NCBI RefSeq assembly: GCF_010994375.1
Contig: NZ_WHMA01000005.1
Location: forward strand, 62,001-126,000
Direction of reading: 5' to 3'
Source: Halomonas sp. NO4
GTDB taxonomy: Bacteria; Pseudomonadota; Gammaproteobacteria; Pseudomonadales; Halomonadaceae
DNA: 64,000 nt
Under the pieces are notes generated by a model. That model was given only the letters and a program-made list of their open reading frames with translations, was not told the origin of the DNA and ran no database searches. Below are positions 36,350 to 48,073 of the stretch, one piece after another (the stretch's first letter is position 1; the number at the start of each line of letters is the position of its first letter). A program made the translations under genes and the position numbers.

Positions 36350-37219
36350 TCAGCGCGTCTCGGCCAGCCGGCGCCGCCCCACCCACTGGCAGGCGAACTG
36401 CCAGGCGCCGCGGCCGCTGCGCCCGCCGCGCAGGGTAGCGAAGCGGATCGCCTCGGCGCGCGCCTCGGCGTTCCAGTCGTGGGCGTGGCCGAGCTGGGTC
36501 ACCCAGTGGCAGCACGCCTCCAGGTAGGTGTCCTGGTTGAAGGGGTAGAAGCCCAGCCACAGCCCGAAGCGGTCGGAGAGCGAGATCTTCTCCTCCACGG
36601 CGTCGCCGTGGTGCAGCTCGTCGCCGACCAACTGCGAGGCCTGGTTGTCGTCCAGCGATTCGGGCAGCAGATGGCGGCGGTTCGAGGTTGCGTAGAGCAG
36701 GACGTTCTCCGGCGGGCCGGTCAGGGCCCCGTCGAGCACGCTCTTGAGCGCCTTGTAGGCGTCGTCGTGGCCCTCGAAGGAGAGATCGTCGCAGTAGACC
36801 ACGAAACGCCGCTCGTAGCGGCGCAGCTGCGAGACCAGCAGCGGCAGGCTGCCGAGGTCGTGGCGGTCGACCTGCACCAGGCGCAGCCCCTCCGGGGCCA
36901 GGCTGTTGAGCAGGGCGCGGATCAGCGACGACTTGCCGCTGCCCCGCGAACCCCACAGCAGGGCGTGGTTGGCCGGCAGGCCTGCCAGGAAGGCACGCGT
37001 ATTGTCGATCAGCGCCAGCTTCTGGCGCTCAATGCCCAACAGGTCGTCCAGCGCCAGGGCGTCGCGCGGCGGCACCGGCAGCAGGTGGCCGCCCAGGGTG
37101 TGGCGCTGCCACAGCGCGGCCACGTCGCGCGACCAGTCGACCTCCTGGGGTGCCGGCGGCAGCCAGTGCTCCACGCGATCCAGCAGGCGGGTCAGACGGC
37201 GGGTGAGTTCGGCATCCAT
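36350..37219 (-). CDS. DUF815 family AAA ATPase
   Basis: 289 residues. Walker A GSRGSGKSS at about 89-97, Walker B-like RFVVYCDDLSF, and sensor region YATSNRRHLLPES. DUF815 proteins are widespread and uncharacterised; they look like P-loop ATPases of the AAA+ class. Ends with a basic tail. It is divergent from the M48 protease gene, with 128 bases between. Confidence 0.85.
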   Translation of the reverse strand: MDAELTRRLTRLLDRVEHWLPPAPQEVDWSRDVAALWQRHTLGGHLLPVPPRDALALDDLLGIERQKLALIDNTRAFLAGLPANHALLWGSRGSGKSSLIRALLNSLAPEGLRLVQVDRHDLGSLPLLVSQLRRYERRFVVYCDDLSFEGHDDAYKALKSVLDGALTGPPENVLLYATSNRRHLLPESLDDNQASQLVGDELHHGDAVEEKISLSDRFGLWLGFYPFNQDTYLEACCHWVTQLGHAHDWNAEARAEAIRFATLRGGRSGRGAWQFACQWVGRRRLAETR

Positions 37220-37245
37220 GGCTTTCTCCTTGTCCGTATCGGCGG

Positions 37246-37273
37246 TTGACCTGGCAGGCGTTCCGGGTATCTT
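37246..37273 (+). promoter_or_regulatory. Promoter of the M48 protease gene
   Basis: TTGACC (37246-37251), 16-base spacer, TATCTT (37268-37273), about 70 bases before the ATG at 37348. Confidence 0.6.
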
Positions 37274-37347
37274 GTGGCGAACCTCGATGCCCGTCCAGAG
37301 TCTCTGTTCCAGGTCATAGTGAACTGGAATCGATAGGAGCCCCTGCC

Positions 37348-38148
37348 ATGCGCTGGATTCACTGCCTTGCCATTGGCGCCCTGAGCGTCGCCCTTGCCGC
37401 CTGCACCACCTCGCCCACCGGGCGCTCGCAGCTCACCCTGATGTCCGAGCAGCAGCTCGACCAGATGGGGGAGCAGGCCTTCGCGCAATACCAGCAGGAA
37501 CTGCCCGCGGTCGGGGGCGCCCCCCAGCGCTATGCCGAATGCATCGCCGGCGCCATCGTCGCCGTGCTGCCCGAACGCGAGCGCCAACAGAACTGGCAGA
37601 TCCGCGTCTTCGAGTCCGACCAGGCCAACGCCTTCGCCCTGCCCGGCGGCTACATGGGAGTCAACACCGGGCTGCTTGAGATCGCCGAGACTCAGGACCA
37701 GGTGGCTGCGGTGATCGGCCACGAGATCGCCCACGTACTGGCTCGCCACGCCAACGAGCGCGCCTCCACCCAGATGGCCACCCAGGTCGGTCTCTCGGCG
37801 CTGGGCTCGGCGGCCGGCCTCGAGGGACCTGGCGGCGAGCAGATGATGGCGGCGCTGGGCCTGGGTGCCCAGTACGGCATCCTGCTGCCCTTCTCGCGGC
37901 GCCACGAGAGCGAGGCCGACGTGGTCGGCCTCAACCTGATGGCGGATGCCGGCTTCGATCCGCGGGCGAGCCTCGCGCTATGGCAGAACATGGCCGCCCA
38001 GGGCGGCGGCCAGCCGCCGGCCTGGCTGTCGACCCACCCCAGCCACGGCCAGCGCATGGGCGGTCTGGAAGCGCAGATGGGCGAAGCCCTGTCGCGCTAC
38101 GAGCAGGCGCGCAGCGCGGGGAGGACGCCCAACTGCCCACGCCCTTAG
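37348..38148 (+). CDS. M48 family metalloprotease, lipoprotein (LoiP/YcaL-like)
   Basis: 266 residues. Lipobox LAAC (Cys19) anchors it to a membrane facing the periplasm. Zinc site His125-Glu126-x2-His129 (GHEIAHVLARH) with the third ligand Glu in RRHESEADVVGL. Related E. coli enzymes (LoiP, BepA, YcaL) degrade misfolded outer-membrane proteins. TAGGAG site before the ATG. Its own promoter suggests stress control. Confidence 0.9.
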   Translation: MRWIHCLAIGALSVALAACTTSPTGRSQLTLMSEQQLDQMGEQAFAQYQQELPAVGGAPQRYAECIAGAIVAVLPERERQQNWQIRVFESDQANAFALPGGYMGVNTGLLEIAETQDQVAAVIGHEIAHVLARHANERASTQMATQVGLSALGSAAGLEGPGGEQMMAALGLGAQYGILLPFSRRHESEADVVGLNLMADAGFDPRASLALWQNMAAQGGGQPPAWLSTHPSHGQRMGGLEAQMGEALSRYEQARSAGRTPNCPRP

Positions 38149-38178
38149 GGAATCACTGATTTATTTTTTGGAAAGCGA

Positions 38179-38439
38179 ATGCTGAAACTCGGACTGCTGC
38201 TGTTGATCGTGCCGCCGCTGGCGCTGATGGGCCTCTACTTCCACGAGCTGTCGGCGGTGCGCGAATGCACCCTGGTCGAGGGCGGCCACTGGGACTACCT
38301 GGAAGGGGTGTGCCGCGACACGCGCCAGCCCTTCGTGCCCTGGGTGGAGCGCGCCCCCTGGCTGGTCAACGGCGGCATGCTGCTGTCGGTGGTCGGCCTG
38401 GTGATGGTGATGGCGCGTTTCTACGTCAGGAAGCGCTGA
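38179..38439 (+). CDS. Small two-helix membrane protein, unknown function
   Basis: 86 residues with hydrophobic helices at about 2-22 and 62-81 flanking a short loop containing two Cys (REC and GVCRDTRQP), which may form a disulfide in the periplasm. No family recognised. It follows the M48 gene by 30 bases, so they may be co-transcribed, and overlaps the 3' end of aroE by 14 bases on the opposite strand. Confidence 0.65.
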   Translation: MLKLGLLLLIVPPLALMGLYFHELSAVRECTLVEGGHWDYLEGVCRDTRQPFVPWVERAPWLVNGGMLLSVVGLVMVMARFYVRKR

Positions 38440-39247
38440 GCGAGCGCCTCAGCATGTCCCGCACCGGCGCGGTGTCGGGGCGCTTGGCGCGCCACTGGAA
38501 GAACGATTCCGCGGCCTGCTCCACCAACATGCCCAGGCCATCGAGGGGGCGGGCGCCGCGCTCGGCGGCCCACTGCAAAAAGACCGTGGGCTCGGCGCCG
38601 TACATCATGTCGTAGGCGGTGGCGCCCGGCGCGAAGAGCTCATCGGGCAGCGGCGGCAGGTCACCGGCGAGGCTCGCGCTGGTGCCGTTGATCACCACAT
38701 CATAGGGCCCCGCCACGGCCTCGAAACCGCCACCGCGGACCTCGCCCAGGTCACGGAAGTCCTCGGCCAGCGCTGCGGCCTTCTCGGCAGTACGGTTGCC
38801 TACGAAGAGACTGGCCGGTGTCTCGGCGAGCAGCGGCTCGAGCACGCCGCGCACCGCCCCGCCGGCGCCCAGCACCAGGATGCGCGCCCCGCGCAGCGCG
38901 ACTCCGTGACTGGCCAGGTCGCGCACCAGGCCCACGCCGTCGGTGGTGTCGCCATACGTCTCGCCGTTGCCTCCGAGGATCAGGGTGTTCACCGCCCCGG
39001 CGCGCCTGGCCCGCGCGCTCAGGGTGTCGCACAGGCGGTAGGCCTCCTCCTTGAAGGGCACGGTGACGTTGGCCCCGCGGCCGCCCTCGGCCGTGAAGCG
39101 ATGCCAGGCGCCGGCGAAGTCGTCCAGCGGCGCCTCGATGGCGGTGTAGGCGATGGCCTCTCCGGTCTGCTCGGCGAAGGCGGCGTGGATGGCCGGCGAC
39201 TTGGAATGGGCCACCGGGTGGCCGAATACGCAGTAACGATCGGTCAT
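38426..39247 (-). CDS. aroE: Shikimate dehydrogenase
   Basis: 273 residues. NADP-dependent reduction of 3-dehydroshikimate. [20 protein letters not shown] (substrate site), [15 protein letters not shown] with the catalytic Lys, [13 protein letters not shown] with the Asp, then [15 protein letters not shown] for the nucleotide. The ATG at 39247 lies two bases after the hemF stop. Confidence 0.96.
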   Translation of the reverse strand: MTDRYCVFGHPVAHSKSPAIHAAFAEQTGEAIAYTAIEAPLDDFAGAWHRFTAEGGRGANVTVPFKEEAYRLCDTLSARARRAGAVNTLILGGNGETYGDTTDGVGLVRDLASHGVALRGARILVLGAGGAVRGVLEPLLAETPASLFVGNRTAEKAAALAEDFRDLGEVRGGGFEAVAGPYDVVINGTSASLAGDLPPLPDELFAPGATAYDMMYGAEPTVFLQWAAERGARPLDGLGMLVEQAAESFFQWRAKRPDTAPVRDMLRRSLSAS

Positions 39248-39249
39248 GT

Positions 39250-40753
<1,504 letters not shown>

Positions 40754-40817
40754 GCGGGGTCACACCTCGAATCGCTGGCCAAACGCCGTACCGCCCTGGC
40801 ACGGCGAGGACATGCTA

Positions 40818-42011
40818 TCACGACTGCGCCACGCCCGGCAGACGCACCCAGCCGCCGGGCGACTGGGCGACACGACCGGCGAGCTCGAGTGCCAGCAGCC
40901 GCCGCTGGCACTCGGGTACGCCGAGCCCGGTGAGCGCCACCAGGGCGTCGAGCGGCGCCGGAGCGTCGCTCAGCCAGCGCAGCAGTGGGTCGCCCGTCTC
41001 CTCGGTGGTGGCGCTGGCCGCCGGGGCCGGCACGTGCGCCGCCGCCCAGTGGGAGAGTTCCTCGAGGATGTCGTCGACCCCGCGCACCAGCACCGCGCCC
41101 TGGCGTATCAGCTGCAGGCAGCCCCGCGCCTGGGGGTTGTGGATGGAGCCCGGCAAAGCGAAGACCTCGCGGTTCTGCTCGGTGGCCAGCCGCGCGCTCA
41201 CCAGCGAGCCGCTCTTCTCGGCGGCCTCCACCACCAGCACGCCCAGCGAGAGCCCGGTGACGATGCGGTTGCGGCGCGGGAAGAAGCCGGCCCGGGCGCG
41301 GGTGCCGGGCGGATGCTCGGCGAGCAGCAGGCCGCCCTCGGCGAGCAGGCGGTGGTAGAGGGTGGCGTGACGCGGCGGATAGATGACGTCGACGCCGCAG
41401 CCCAGCACGGCCACGGTACGCCCGCCCGCATCGAGGACGGCGCGCTGGGCGGCGCCGTCGATGCCCAGCGCCATTCCGCTGACCACCGCCCAGTCGCGGC
41501 CGGCGAGCTCGCGGGCGAAGGCGGCGGCGTTGGCGAGCCCCTCGCGGGTCGGGCGTCGCGAGCCGATGATGGCGAGCGCCGGCGGCGCCAGTGCGGCAAG
41601 GTCGCCCTCGGCCCACAGCAGCGGCGGCGGGTCGGCGATCTGCGCCAACAGGACCGGCCAGGCGGCATGCCCCGGATGGAGCAGATGACGCGGCGGGCCA
41701 GCCTCGCACCACGCCAGGCTGGCCTCGACACATGGGGTCAGGGGGCTGCGCGCCGGGTGATCGAGCCACAGGCGCAGCGCCGTGGCCGCTTCACGGGGCA
41801 GACGTGCCAGCCAGCCGTCGGGCCAAGCCGGCGCCGCCTCGCTCAGCTCGGCGAGGCGGACGCTGCCCAGGCCGGGCAGGTGAACGAGCGCCAACCAGTC
41901 GCGCAGCGCGGGAAGCGCCGCCTCGCTCAGCTCGGCGAGGCGGACGCTGCCCAGGCCGGGCAGGTGAACGAGCGCCAACCAGTCGCGCAGCGCGGGAAGC
42001 GCCGCGCTCAC
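40818..42011 (-). CDS. dprA: DNA-processing protein DprA with an internal tandem duplication
   Basis: 397 residues. DprA protects incoming single-stranded DNA and loads RecA during transformation. Rossmann-like core with IIGSRRPTREGLANA, SGMALGIDGAAQRAVL, GTRARAGFFPRRNRI (partly shortened) and AEKSGSLVSARLA, and a C-terminal winged helix. The N-terminal helical domain carries an exact 28-residue repeat (LPALRDWLALVHLPGLG... twice, residues about 4-60). The start is GTG at 42011, overlapping the lysM stop (GTGA). Confidence 0.93.
   Translation of the reverse strand: MSAALPALRDWLALVHLPGLGSVRLAELSEAALPALRDWLALVHLPGLGSVRLAELSEAAPAWPDGWLARLPREAATALRLWLDHPARSPLTPCVEASLAWCEAGPPRHLLHPGHAAWPVLLAQIADPPPLLWAEGDLAALAPPALAIIGSRRPTREGLANAAAFARELAGRDWAVVSGMALGIDGAAQRAVLDAGGRTVAVLGCGVDVIYPPRHATLYHRLLAEGGLLLAEHPPGTRARAGFFPRRNRIVTGLSLGVLVVEAAEKSGSLVSARLATEQNREVFALPGSIHNPQARGCLQLIRQGAVLVRGVDDILEELSHWAAAHVPAPAASATTEETGDPLLRWLSDAPAPLDALVALTGLGVPECQRRLLALELAGRVAQSPGGWVRLPGVAQS
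41831..41998 (-). repeat. Exact 84-bp tandem duplication inside dprA
   Basis: Copies 41831-41914 and 41915-41998 appear identical base for base, with seven matching bases (GCGCCGC) continuing past the second copy. 84 bases equals 28 codons, so the frame is kept. The identity suggests a recent slippage or unequal recombination event. Confidence 0.92.
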
Positions 42012-43093
42012 CGCGCCACCTGCGCCAGCAGGGTCTCCGGGTTGTGCACCCGGTCACCCACCTCCAGGCTGTTGGTGGCACGCATCACCAGGGCGTAGCT
42101 CAGCTTGTCGTAGGCGCGGAAGACCATCACCAGGCCCGCCCGGGTGCCGGGTAGGCGCAGCAGCTCGCCGGTACGCGGATCCGTGACCTGCTCGCCGAGC
42201 TGCTCCACGGCCAGCACGTGTCCGGGCGCCAGGCCGTCGCGCCGGCCGCGATCCAGGGCGACCACCTGCAGGCGGCCGGCGAAGCGCACCCCGCCCGGCA
42301 CGGCGAGAATTCGACCGTCGACCTCGATATCGGGCGGGCGCGGCAGGAACTCGCGCTCCAGCTCGCGCGCCTCCAGCGGCAGCACGATGTCGTCGTCGCG
42401 AATCTCGCGGCTGGCGGCGGTTACCTCGAGCACGGCGATCTCATCCTCCTGCCGCTCGAGGCGCACCTGACCGATGCTCTCCAGCTCGAGGCCCAGGAAT
42501 TCGCCACGGGCACTGACGTAGCGCTCGCCGCGGCGGTAGACGCCGTAGCGCGCCCCGCCGGCCAGTTCGCCGCGGGCGTAGAGGCGATCGCCGGCGCCGC
42601 TGATGATGCGCCGGTCGTCGCCGGCCACCACGTAGGCCAGCTCTTCCAGGCTCTCCGGGTCGTCGACCACCCGATGGTCTCGCAGGAAGTGCTGCACGGC
42701 CTCCAGCGGAATCGGCGTGATCGCCTCCCGGGGCGGGATGCGCCGCACTTCCGGCGACAGGCGCACCACGTTCTGGCCGCGCTCCAACCCCAGGCAGGGG
42801 CGGCCGTTGCAGTCGTAGAGGTAGATGACGTCGCCGGGATAGATGAGGTGAGGGTTGGCGATCTGCGGGTTGACCCGCCACACCTCGGGCCACTGCCAGG
42901 GGTGGCGCAGAAAACGCCCGGCAATGTCCCAGAGGGTGTCGCCTCGCACCACGGTGTAACGCTCGGGCGCCGTGTCGCTCAGTCCGCTCGCCCAGCTCGG
43001 CGCCTGGGCCCAGGCCGTCGTCACCCCCAGCATCAGGGCCATCGCCAGCCCTGCCATGACCGCCCGCAGGCCGCTGCTTGCACTCCCCGTCAT
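42008..43093 (-). CDS. LysM domain protein, exported
   Basis: 361 residues with a signal peptide (cut after TTAWA-Q) and one LysM peptidoglycan-binding domain (RYTVVRGDTLWDIAGRFLRH ... LIYPGDVIYL, about 45-92). The remaining 260 residues are beta-rich and of unknown fold; VVALDRGRRDGLAPGHVLAV and TRAGLVMVFRAYDKLSYALV recur in this family. It commonly precedes dprA in gammaproteobacteria. The ATG at 43093 was preferred to a GTG at 43129. Divergent from def. Confidence 0.88.
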   Translation of the reverse strand: MTGSASSGLRAVMAGLAMALMLGVTTAWAQAPSWASGLSDTAPERYTVVRGDTLWDIAGRFLRHPWQWPEVWRVNPQIANPHLIYPGDVIYLYDCNGRPCLGLERGQNVVRLSPEVRRIPPREAITPIPLEAVQHFLRDHRVVDDPESLEELAYVVAGDDRRIISGAGDRLYARGELAGGARYGVYRRGERYVSARGEFLGLELESIGQVRLERQEDEIAVLEVTAASREIRDDDIVLPLEARELEREFLPRPPDIEVDGRILAVPGGVRFAGRLQVVALDRGRRDGLAPGHVLAVEQLGEQVTDPRTGELLRLPGTRAGLVMVFRAYDKLSYALVMRATNSLEVGDRVHNPETLLAQVAR

Positions 43094-43284
43094 CCCTGCC
43101 GTCCCCCTGCTCACCGGGACGAGCGCCACGGCCCAGCTGGCCGGGAACCTCGTCCGCTCGTTCCGGTCGGTATGTTATAGTCCACTACTATGGCCTGGTT
43201 GCGAAGCCGGCGGTTTTCCCGCCGAACTCGACGTCCTAGAATAAGGCCATCCCCTGAATCAAGCATAACGGTGATACCAACGCC
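43094..43284. promoter_or_regulatory. Divergent intergenic region lysM/def
   Basis: 191 bases. A plus-strand TATAGT (43176-43181) and a minus-strand TATAAC overlap near 43170-43180, suggesting back-to-back promoters for def-fmt-rsmB and lysM-dprA-tsaC-hemF-aroE. The -35 elements are not clear. Confidence 0.35.
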
Positions 43285-43797
43285 ATGGCCAAATTACCCA
43301 TCCTCGAGTTTCCCGACGAGCGGCTGCGCACCATGGCCGCACCGGTCGAGGCGGTCGATGACGCAGTACGCCAGCTGGTCGACGACATGCTCGAGACCAT
43401 GTACGACGCCAACGGCATCGGCCTGGCCGCCACCCAGGTGGACGTCCACCGGCGGGTGATCGTCATGGACGTCAGCGATGCCCGGAATCATCCACTGGTG
43501 CTGATCAATCCCGAGTACACCCCGCTCGGCGACGAGCGCGAGCCGATGTCCGAGGGCTGCCTGTCGATCCCCGAGTACTACGCCGAGGTGCCGCGCGCGC
43601 TCCGGGTCCACCTCAAGGCGCTGGACCGCGAGGGCAATCCCTACGAGCTGGAGGCCGACGGCCTGCTGGCCCACTGCATCCAGCATGAGTGCGACCACCT
43701 GGAGGGCGTGCTCTTCGTCGACTACCTCTCGCCGCTCAAGCGCGAGCGTGTGCGCAAGAAGATGGAGAAGCGCCACAAGCAGATGCAGCCCGCCTGA
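43285..43797 (+). CDS. def: Peptide deformylase
   Basis: 170 residues (E. coli 169). Removes formyl from nascent chains. All three motifs are intact: GIGLAATQ (44-51), EGCLS with Cys92, and QHECDH (133-138) with the two metal His and catalytic Glu. First gene of def-fmt-rsmB. Confidence 0.97.
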   Translation: MAKLPILEFPDERLRTMAAPVEAVDDAVRQLVDDMLETMYDANGIGLAATQVDVHRRVIVMDVSDARNHPLVLINPEYTPLGDEREPMSEGCLSIPEYYAEVPRALRVHLKALDREGNPYELEADGLLAHCIQHECDHLEGVLFVDYLSPLKRERVRKKMEKRHKQMQPA

Positions 43798-43900
43798 GGC
43801 GCGGCTCACCCTGTGACAGGCCGGGATGCGTCCCGGCCTTCTTCGTTCGGGGCTCGCTCCGGTATCATGGGGTCTTCGCCCACAGGCAAGGCCCGAGACC

Positions 43901-44890
43901 ATGTCCCGACCCCTGCGCGTCATCTTTGCCGGCACGCCCGACTTCGCCGCGGCGAGCCTGGCCGCTCTGCTCGACAGTCACCATCGCGTCGTCGCCGTCT
44001 ACACCCAGCCCGACCGCCCCGCCGGCCGTGGCCGCCAGCTGACCGCAAGCCCGGTCAAGCGGCTCGCCGCTCGCCATGCCCTGCCGGTCCGGCAGCCGAC
44101 GACGCTGAAATCGCCCGAGGTGCAGGCCGAACTGGCTGCGCTCGAGGCCGACGTCATGGTGGTGGTGGCCTACGGACTGATCCTGCCCAAGGCGGTGCTC
44201 GACACGCCGCGGCTGGGCTGCCTCAACGTCCACGCCTCGCTGCTGCCGCGCTGGCGCGGCGCCGCGCCGATCCAGCGCGCCATCGAGGCGGGCGACACCG
44301 AGAGCGGGGTGACCATCATGCAGATGGACGAAGGCCTGGACACCGGCGACATGCTGCTCACGCGCCGCACGCCGATCACCGCCACCACCACCGGCGGCGA
44401 CCTCCACGACACCCTGGCCCGACTCGGCGCCGAGGCGCTGGTCGAGGCCCTCGACGCCCTGGCGGCCGGCGAGCTGGCCGCCACCCCCCAGCCCGAGGCC
44501 GGCGTCACCTACGCCGCCAAGCTCTCCAAGGCCGAGGCAGAGCTGGACTTCTGCGAGCCCGCCGAGCCGCTGGCCGCGAGAATCCGTGCCTTCAACCCCT
44601 GGCCGGTGGCCTGGTGCGCGCTGGACGACGCCCGCCTGCGCCTGCTGATGGCCGCGGCCAGCGCCCGCCGTGACGATGAGGCGCCGCAGACCCCCGGCAC
44701 CCTGCTCGCCTCGGATGGCGAGGCCCTGCGCATCGCCTGCGGCCCCGCCGGCGACGAGGTGCTGCGCGTCACCCGGGCGCAGCTGCCCGGCGGCAAGCCC
44801 CTGCCCGCCCGTGACCTGCTCAACGCCCGTCATGACCGCCTGGCCCCGGGCCGGCGCCTGGGCGCGGCGCGCGAGGAGCGCCAGCCATGA
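43901..44890 (+). CDS. fmt: Methionyl-tRNA formyltransferase
   Basis: 329 residues. Formylates initiator Met-t[18 protein letters not shown] at the start, [33 protein letters not shown] (SLLPRWRG is the family signature) and a C-terminal OB domain. The stop overlaps the rsmB start by four bases (ATGA). Confidence 0.97.
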   Translation: MSRPLRVIFAGTPDFAAASLAALLDSHHRVVAVYTQPDRPAGRGRQLTASPVKRLAARHALPVRQPTTLKSPEVQAELAALEADVMVVVAYGLILPKAVLDTPRLGCLNVHASLLPRWRGAAPIQRAIEAGDTESGVTIMQMDEGLDTGDMLLTRRTPITATTTGGDLHDTLARLGAEALVEALDALAAGELAATPQPEAGVTYAAKLSKAEAELDFCEPAEPLAARIRAFNPWPVAWCALDDARLRLLMAAASARRDDEAPQTPGTLLASDGEALRIACGPAGDEVLRVTRAQLPGGKPLPARDLLNARHDRLAPGRRLGAAREERQP

Positions 44891-46248
44891 CCCGCTCCAC
44901 GCCACACTCACGCAACGGCTCGCGCCAGGGCAACCTGGCCGACGGCGGCCAGGCGGTGCGCGCCAGCGCCGCCCGGGCCCTGGCGCCGGTGATCGCCGGC
45001 AAGGGCTCGCTCAACGAGCTCGACGACCACCAGGTGGTGGCCCGCGACCGCGCCCTGTTCAAGGCGCTGTGCTACGGCACCTGCCGCACCCTGCCGCGTC
45101 TCGAAGCGCTGGCGGACCGCCTGCTCAAGAGCCCCTTCAAGACGCGCGACGCCGATGTCCAGGCGCTGCTGCTGCTGGGCATCCACCAGTTGCTCTACCT
45201 GCGCATTCCCGCCCATGCCGCGGTGGGCGAGACCGCCGGCGCCGCTCGCCTGCTCGGCAAGGAGTGGGCGACCCGGGTGATCAACGGCTGTTTGCGCCGC
45301 CTGCAGCGCGAATCCGCCGCGCTGCAGGCCGAAGTGGACCGCGACCCTGCCGTGGCGCTGCTCCATCCGCGCTGGCTGCTCAAGGCGCTGCGTCAGGCCT
45401 GGCCCGACGACTGGCGCACCATTGCCGAGGCCAACAACGTGCCGGGGCCGATGACGTTGCGCGTCAACCGCCGCCGTGGAGACCGCGAGGCCTACCTGGC
45501 CCGCCTTGCCGATGCCGGCATCGAGGCGCGCCTGTGCACGCATTCCCCGGACGGCCTGGTGCTGGCCACGCCCTGCGACGTTCAGGCGCTGCCTGGCTTC
45601 GCCACGGGAGACGTCAGCGTACAGGACGAGGCCGCCCAGCTCGCGGCCGAGCTGCTCGGCCCCAGCCTGGCGCCGCGCCCCGGGGGCCGGGTACTGGATG
45701 CCTGCTGCGCCCCCGGCGGCAAGACCGCCCACCTGCTGGAGCTGTTCGACATCGAGCTCATCGCGCTCGACAGCGACGCCGTGCGCCTGGCCCGGGTCGA
45801 GGATACCCTGGCACGCCTCGGTCTCTCGGCCACCCTGATGCATGCCGATGCCACCGCTCGCGACTGGTGGGACACTACCCCCTTCGACGCCATCCTGCTC
45901 GACGCGCCCTGTTCCGGCACCGGGGTGATCCGCCGCCACCCCGACATCAAGCGCCTGCGCCGCCCCTCGGACATCGGCAAGCTGGCCGAACTGCAGCGCC
46001 GCCTACTCGACAACCTCTGGGGTCTGCTGCGCCCCGGCGGCGCGCTGGTCTATGCGACCTGCTCGGTGCTCCCGGAGGAAAACAGCGACCAGGTCCGCAG
46101 CTTCCTGGCGCGCACGCCGGATGCCCGGGACACCATGCCCACCGACCTGAGCTGGGGGCAGCAGGCGGGCGTGGGGCGTCAGCTGCTGCCGAGCCCCGAT
46201 CATCACGATGGCTTCTTTTATGCCAGACTGAGAAAGGCAACCGACTGA
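44887..46248 (+). CDS. rsmB: 16S rRNA (cytosine-967-C5)-methyltransferase
   Basis: 453 residues. N-terminal NusB-like RNA-binding domain (about 25-150) and a C-terminal SAM methyltransferase domain: [37 protein letters not shown] with the first catalytic Cys, and [11 protein letters not shown] with the second. Coupled to fmt; trk genes follow. Confidence 0.96.
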   Translation: MTRSTPHSRNGSRQGNLADGGQAVRASAARALAPVIAGKGSLNELDDHQVVARDRALFKALCYGTCRTLPRLEALADRLLKSPFKTRDADVQALLLLGIHQLLYLRIPAHAAVGETAGAARLLGKEWATRVINGCLRRLQRESAALQAEVDRDPAVALLHPRWLLKALRQAWPDDWRTIAEANNVPGPMTLRVNRRRGDREAYLARLADAGIEARLCTHSPDGLVLATPCDVQALPGFATGDVSVQDEAAQLAAELLGPSLAPRPGGRVLDACCAPGGKTAHLLELFDIELIALDSDAVRLARVEDTLARLGLSATLMHADATARDWWDTTPFDAILLDAPCSGTGVIRRHPDIKRLRRPSDIGKLAELQRRLLDNLWGLLRPGGALVYATCSVLPEENSDQVRSFLARTPDARDTMPTDLSWGQQAGVGRQLLPSPDHHDGFFYARLRKATD

Positions 46249-46280
46249 ACCCACTGGACCGGAAGCCACGGGAGGCACGC

Positions 46281-46487
46281 ATGAGCCAGCATACCTACAA
46301 GCACATCGAACTCACCGGCTCCTCGGAGCTGGGCATCGAGGACGCCATCAACAGCGCCATCGTCAAGGCCTCGGAAACGCTGCACGGCATGCGCTGGTTC
46401 GAGGTCACCGACACCCGCGGCCACATCGAGCACGGCCGTGTCGCCCACTGGCAAGTCACCCTGCGGATCGGCTTCACCCTCGACTGA
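46281..46487 (+). CDS. Dodecin family flavin-binding protein
   Basis: 68 residues starting [20 protein letters not shown] with the helix [20 protein letters not shown] and a Trp in the flavin-stacking position. Dodecins form 12-mers that store and protect riboflavin or FMN. GGGAGG lies five bases before the ATG. Between rsmB and trkA, 32 bases after rsmB. Confidence 0.92.
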   Translation: MSQHTYKHIELTGSSELGIEDAINSAIVKASETLHGMRWFEVTDTRGHIEHGRVAHWQVTLRIGFTLD

Positions 46488-46611
46488 AGCCCGCGGGCCG
46501 GGTGGGCCTGTTCCCCACCGGGCGGCTGGTTTATGCTAGTCGCTAATGTGTTGCGGCGCACAAGGTGCGCCGCTGTCGATTCCGGCGCCCGGACAGCGGA
46601 CAGCAAGCCCC

Positions 46612-47985
46612 ATGAAAATCATCATTCTCGGTGCCGGCCAGGTCGGCGGCACCCTGGCCGAACACCTGGCCCGCGAGGAGAACGACATCACCGTGGTGGA
46701 CACCAACGGTGACAAGCTGCGCGAGCTGCACACCCGGCTCGACATCCGCACCGTGGTGGGGCCGGGCTCCTACCCCGTAGTGCTGCGTCAAGCAGGCTGC
46801 GAGGATGCCGACATGCTGATCGCGGTGACCAGCCGCGACGAGGTCAACATGATCGCCTGCCAGGTGGCCCACACCCTCTTCCGCACCCCCACCAAGATCG
46901 CCCGGGTGCGCGCCACCGCCTACCTCACCCGCAAGGGACTGTTCGCCCACGAGGCGATTCCCATCGACGTGCTGATCAGCCCCGAGCAGGTGGTCACCGA
47001 CCACATCCGCCGGCTGATCGAGCACCCCGGCGCCCTGCAGGTGCTGGAGTTCGCTGGGGGCCTGGTGCAGCTCGTCGCGGTCAAGGCCTTCTACGGCGGC
47101 CCCCTGGTGGGTCAGGAGCTGGGGTTTTTGCGCCGCCACATGCCCAGCGTCGACACCCGGGTGGCGGCCATCTACCGCCGAAACCGTCCGATCATCCCGC
47201 GCGGCGACACCACCATCGAGGCCGACGACGAGGTGTTCTTCATCGCCGCGCGGCGCGATATCCGCGCGGTGATGAGCGAGCTGCGCCGGGTCGACCGCGA
47301 CTTCCGCCGGGTGATGATCGCCGGCGGCGGCAACATCGGCGAGCGCCTCGCCGAGCACCTCGAGCACAGCCACCAGGTGAAGATCATCGAGCACGGCATC
47401 GAGCGTTGCACGGTGCTCTCCGAGCGCCTCGACCGCACCGTGGTGCTGCACGGCAGCGCCACCAGCAAGCGGCTGCTGGAAGAGGAGAACATCGAGGACT
47501 GCGACATCTTCTGCGCCCTGACCAACGACGACGAGGTCAACATCATGTCGTCGATGCTGGCCAAGCGCATGGGCGCCAAAAAGGTGCTCACCCTAATCAA
47601 CAACGCCGCCTACGTCGATCTCGTCCAGGGCGGCGAGATCGACATCGCCATCTCGCCGCAGCAGGCCACCATCGGCAGCCTGCTGACCCACGTGCGCCGC
47701 GGCGACATCGTCAACGTTCACTCGCTGCGCCGCGGCGCCGCCGAGGCCATCGAGGCCATCGCCCACGGCGATACCCAATCCTCCAAGGTGGTGGGCCGCG
47801 CCATCGGCGAGATCGACCTGCCCAAGGGCACCACCATCGGTGCCATCGTGCGCGGCAAGGAGGTGCTGATCGCCCACGATGACGTGGTGGTGGAATCCGG
47901 CGACCACGTCATCCTCTTCGTCATCGACAAGCGGCGCATCCGCGAGGTGGAGCGTCTCTTCCAGGTCGGGCTGACGTTCTTCTGA
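46612..47985 (+). CDS. trkA: Trk potassium uptake regulatory protein TrkA
   Basis: 457 residues with two tandem RCK units. Each has a Rossmann NAD-binding domain ([17 protein letters not shown] at 4-20, and [18 protein letters not shown]) and a TrkA-C domain. This peripheral protein gates TrkH according to nucleotide binding. A plus-strand TATGCT at 46532-46537 may be part of its promoter. The trkH gene follows 88 bases later; potassium uptake is the first response of halophiles to salt upshock. Confidence 0.96.
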   Translation: MKIIILGAGQVGGTLAEHLAREENDITVVDTNGDKLRELHTRLDIRTVVGPGSYPVVLRQAGCEDADMLIAVTSRDEVNMIACQVAHTLFRTPTKIARVRATAYLTRKGLFAHEAIPIDVLISPEQVVTDHIRRLIEHPGALQVLEFAGGLVQLVAVKAFYGGPLVGQELGFLRRHMPSVDTRVAAIYRRNRPIIPRGDTTIEADDEVFFIAARRDIRAVMSELRRVDRDFRRVMIAGGGNIGERLAEHLEHSHQVKIIEHGIERCTVLSERLDRTVVLHGSATSKRLLEEENIEDCDIFCALTNDDEVNIMSSMLAKRMGAKKVLTLINNAAYVDLVQGGEIDIAISPQQATIGSLLTHVRRGDIVNVHSLRRGAAEAIEAIAHGDTQSSKVVGRAIGEIDLPKGTTIGAIVRGKEVLIAHDDVVVESGDHVILFVIDKRRIREVERLFQVGLTFF

Positions 47986-48073
47986 TGCGGTTACCAGCTC
48001 TGCCGACGCTGCCGAGCCGCGAGCCGACGTGGCGGACCGCAACGCCTGCGCTCCCTGCCCTCGAGGGAACGCC

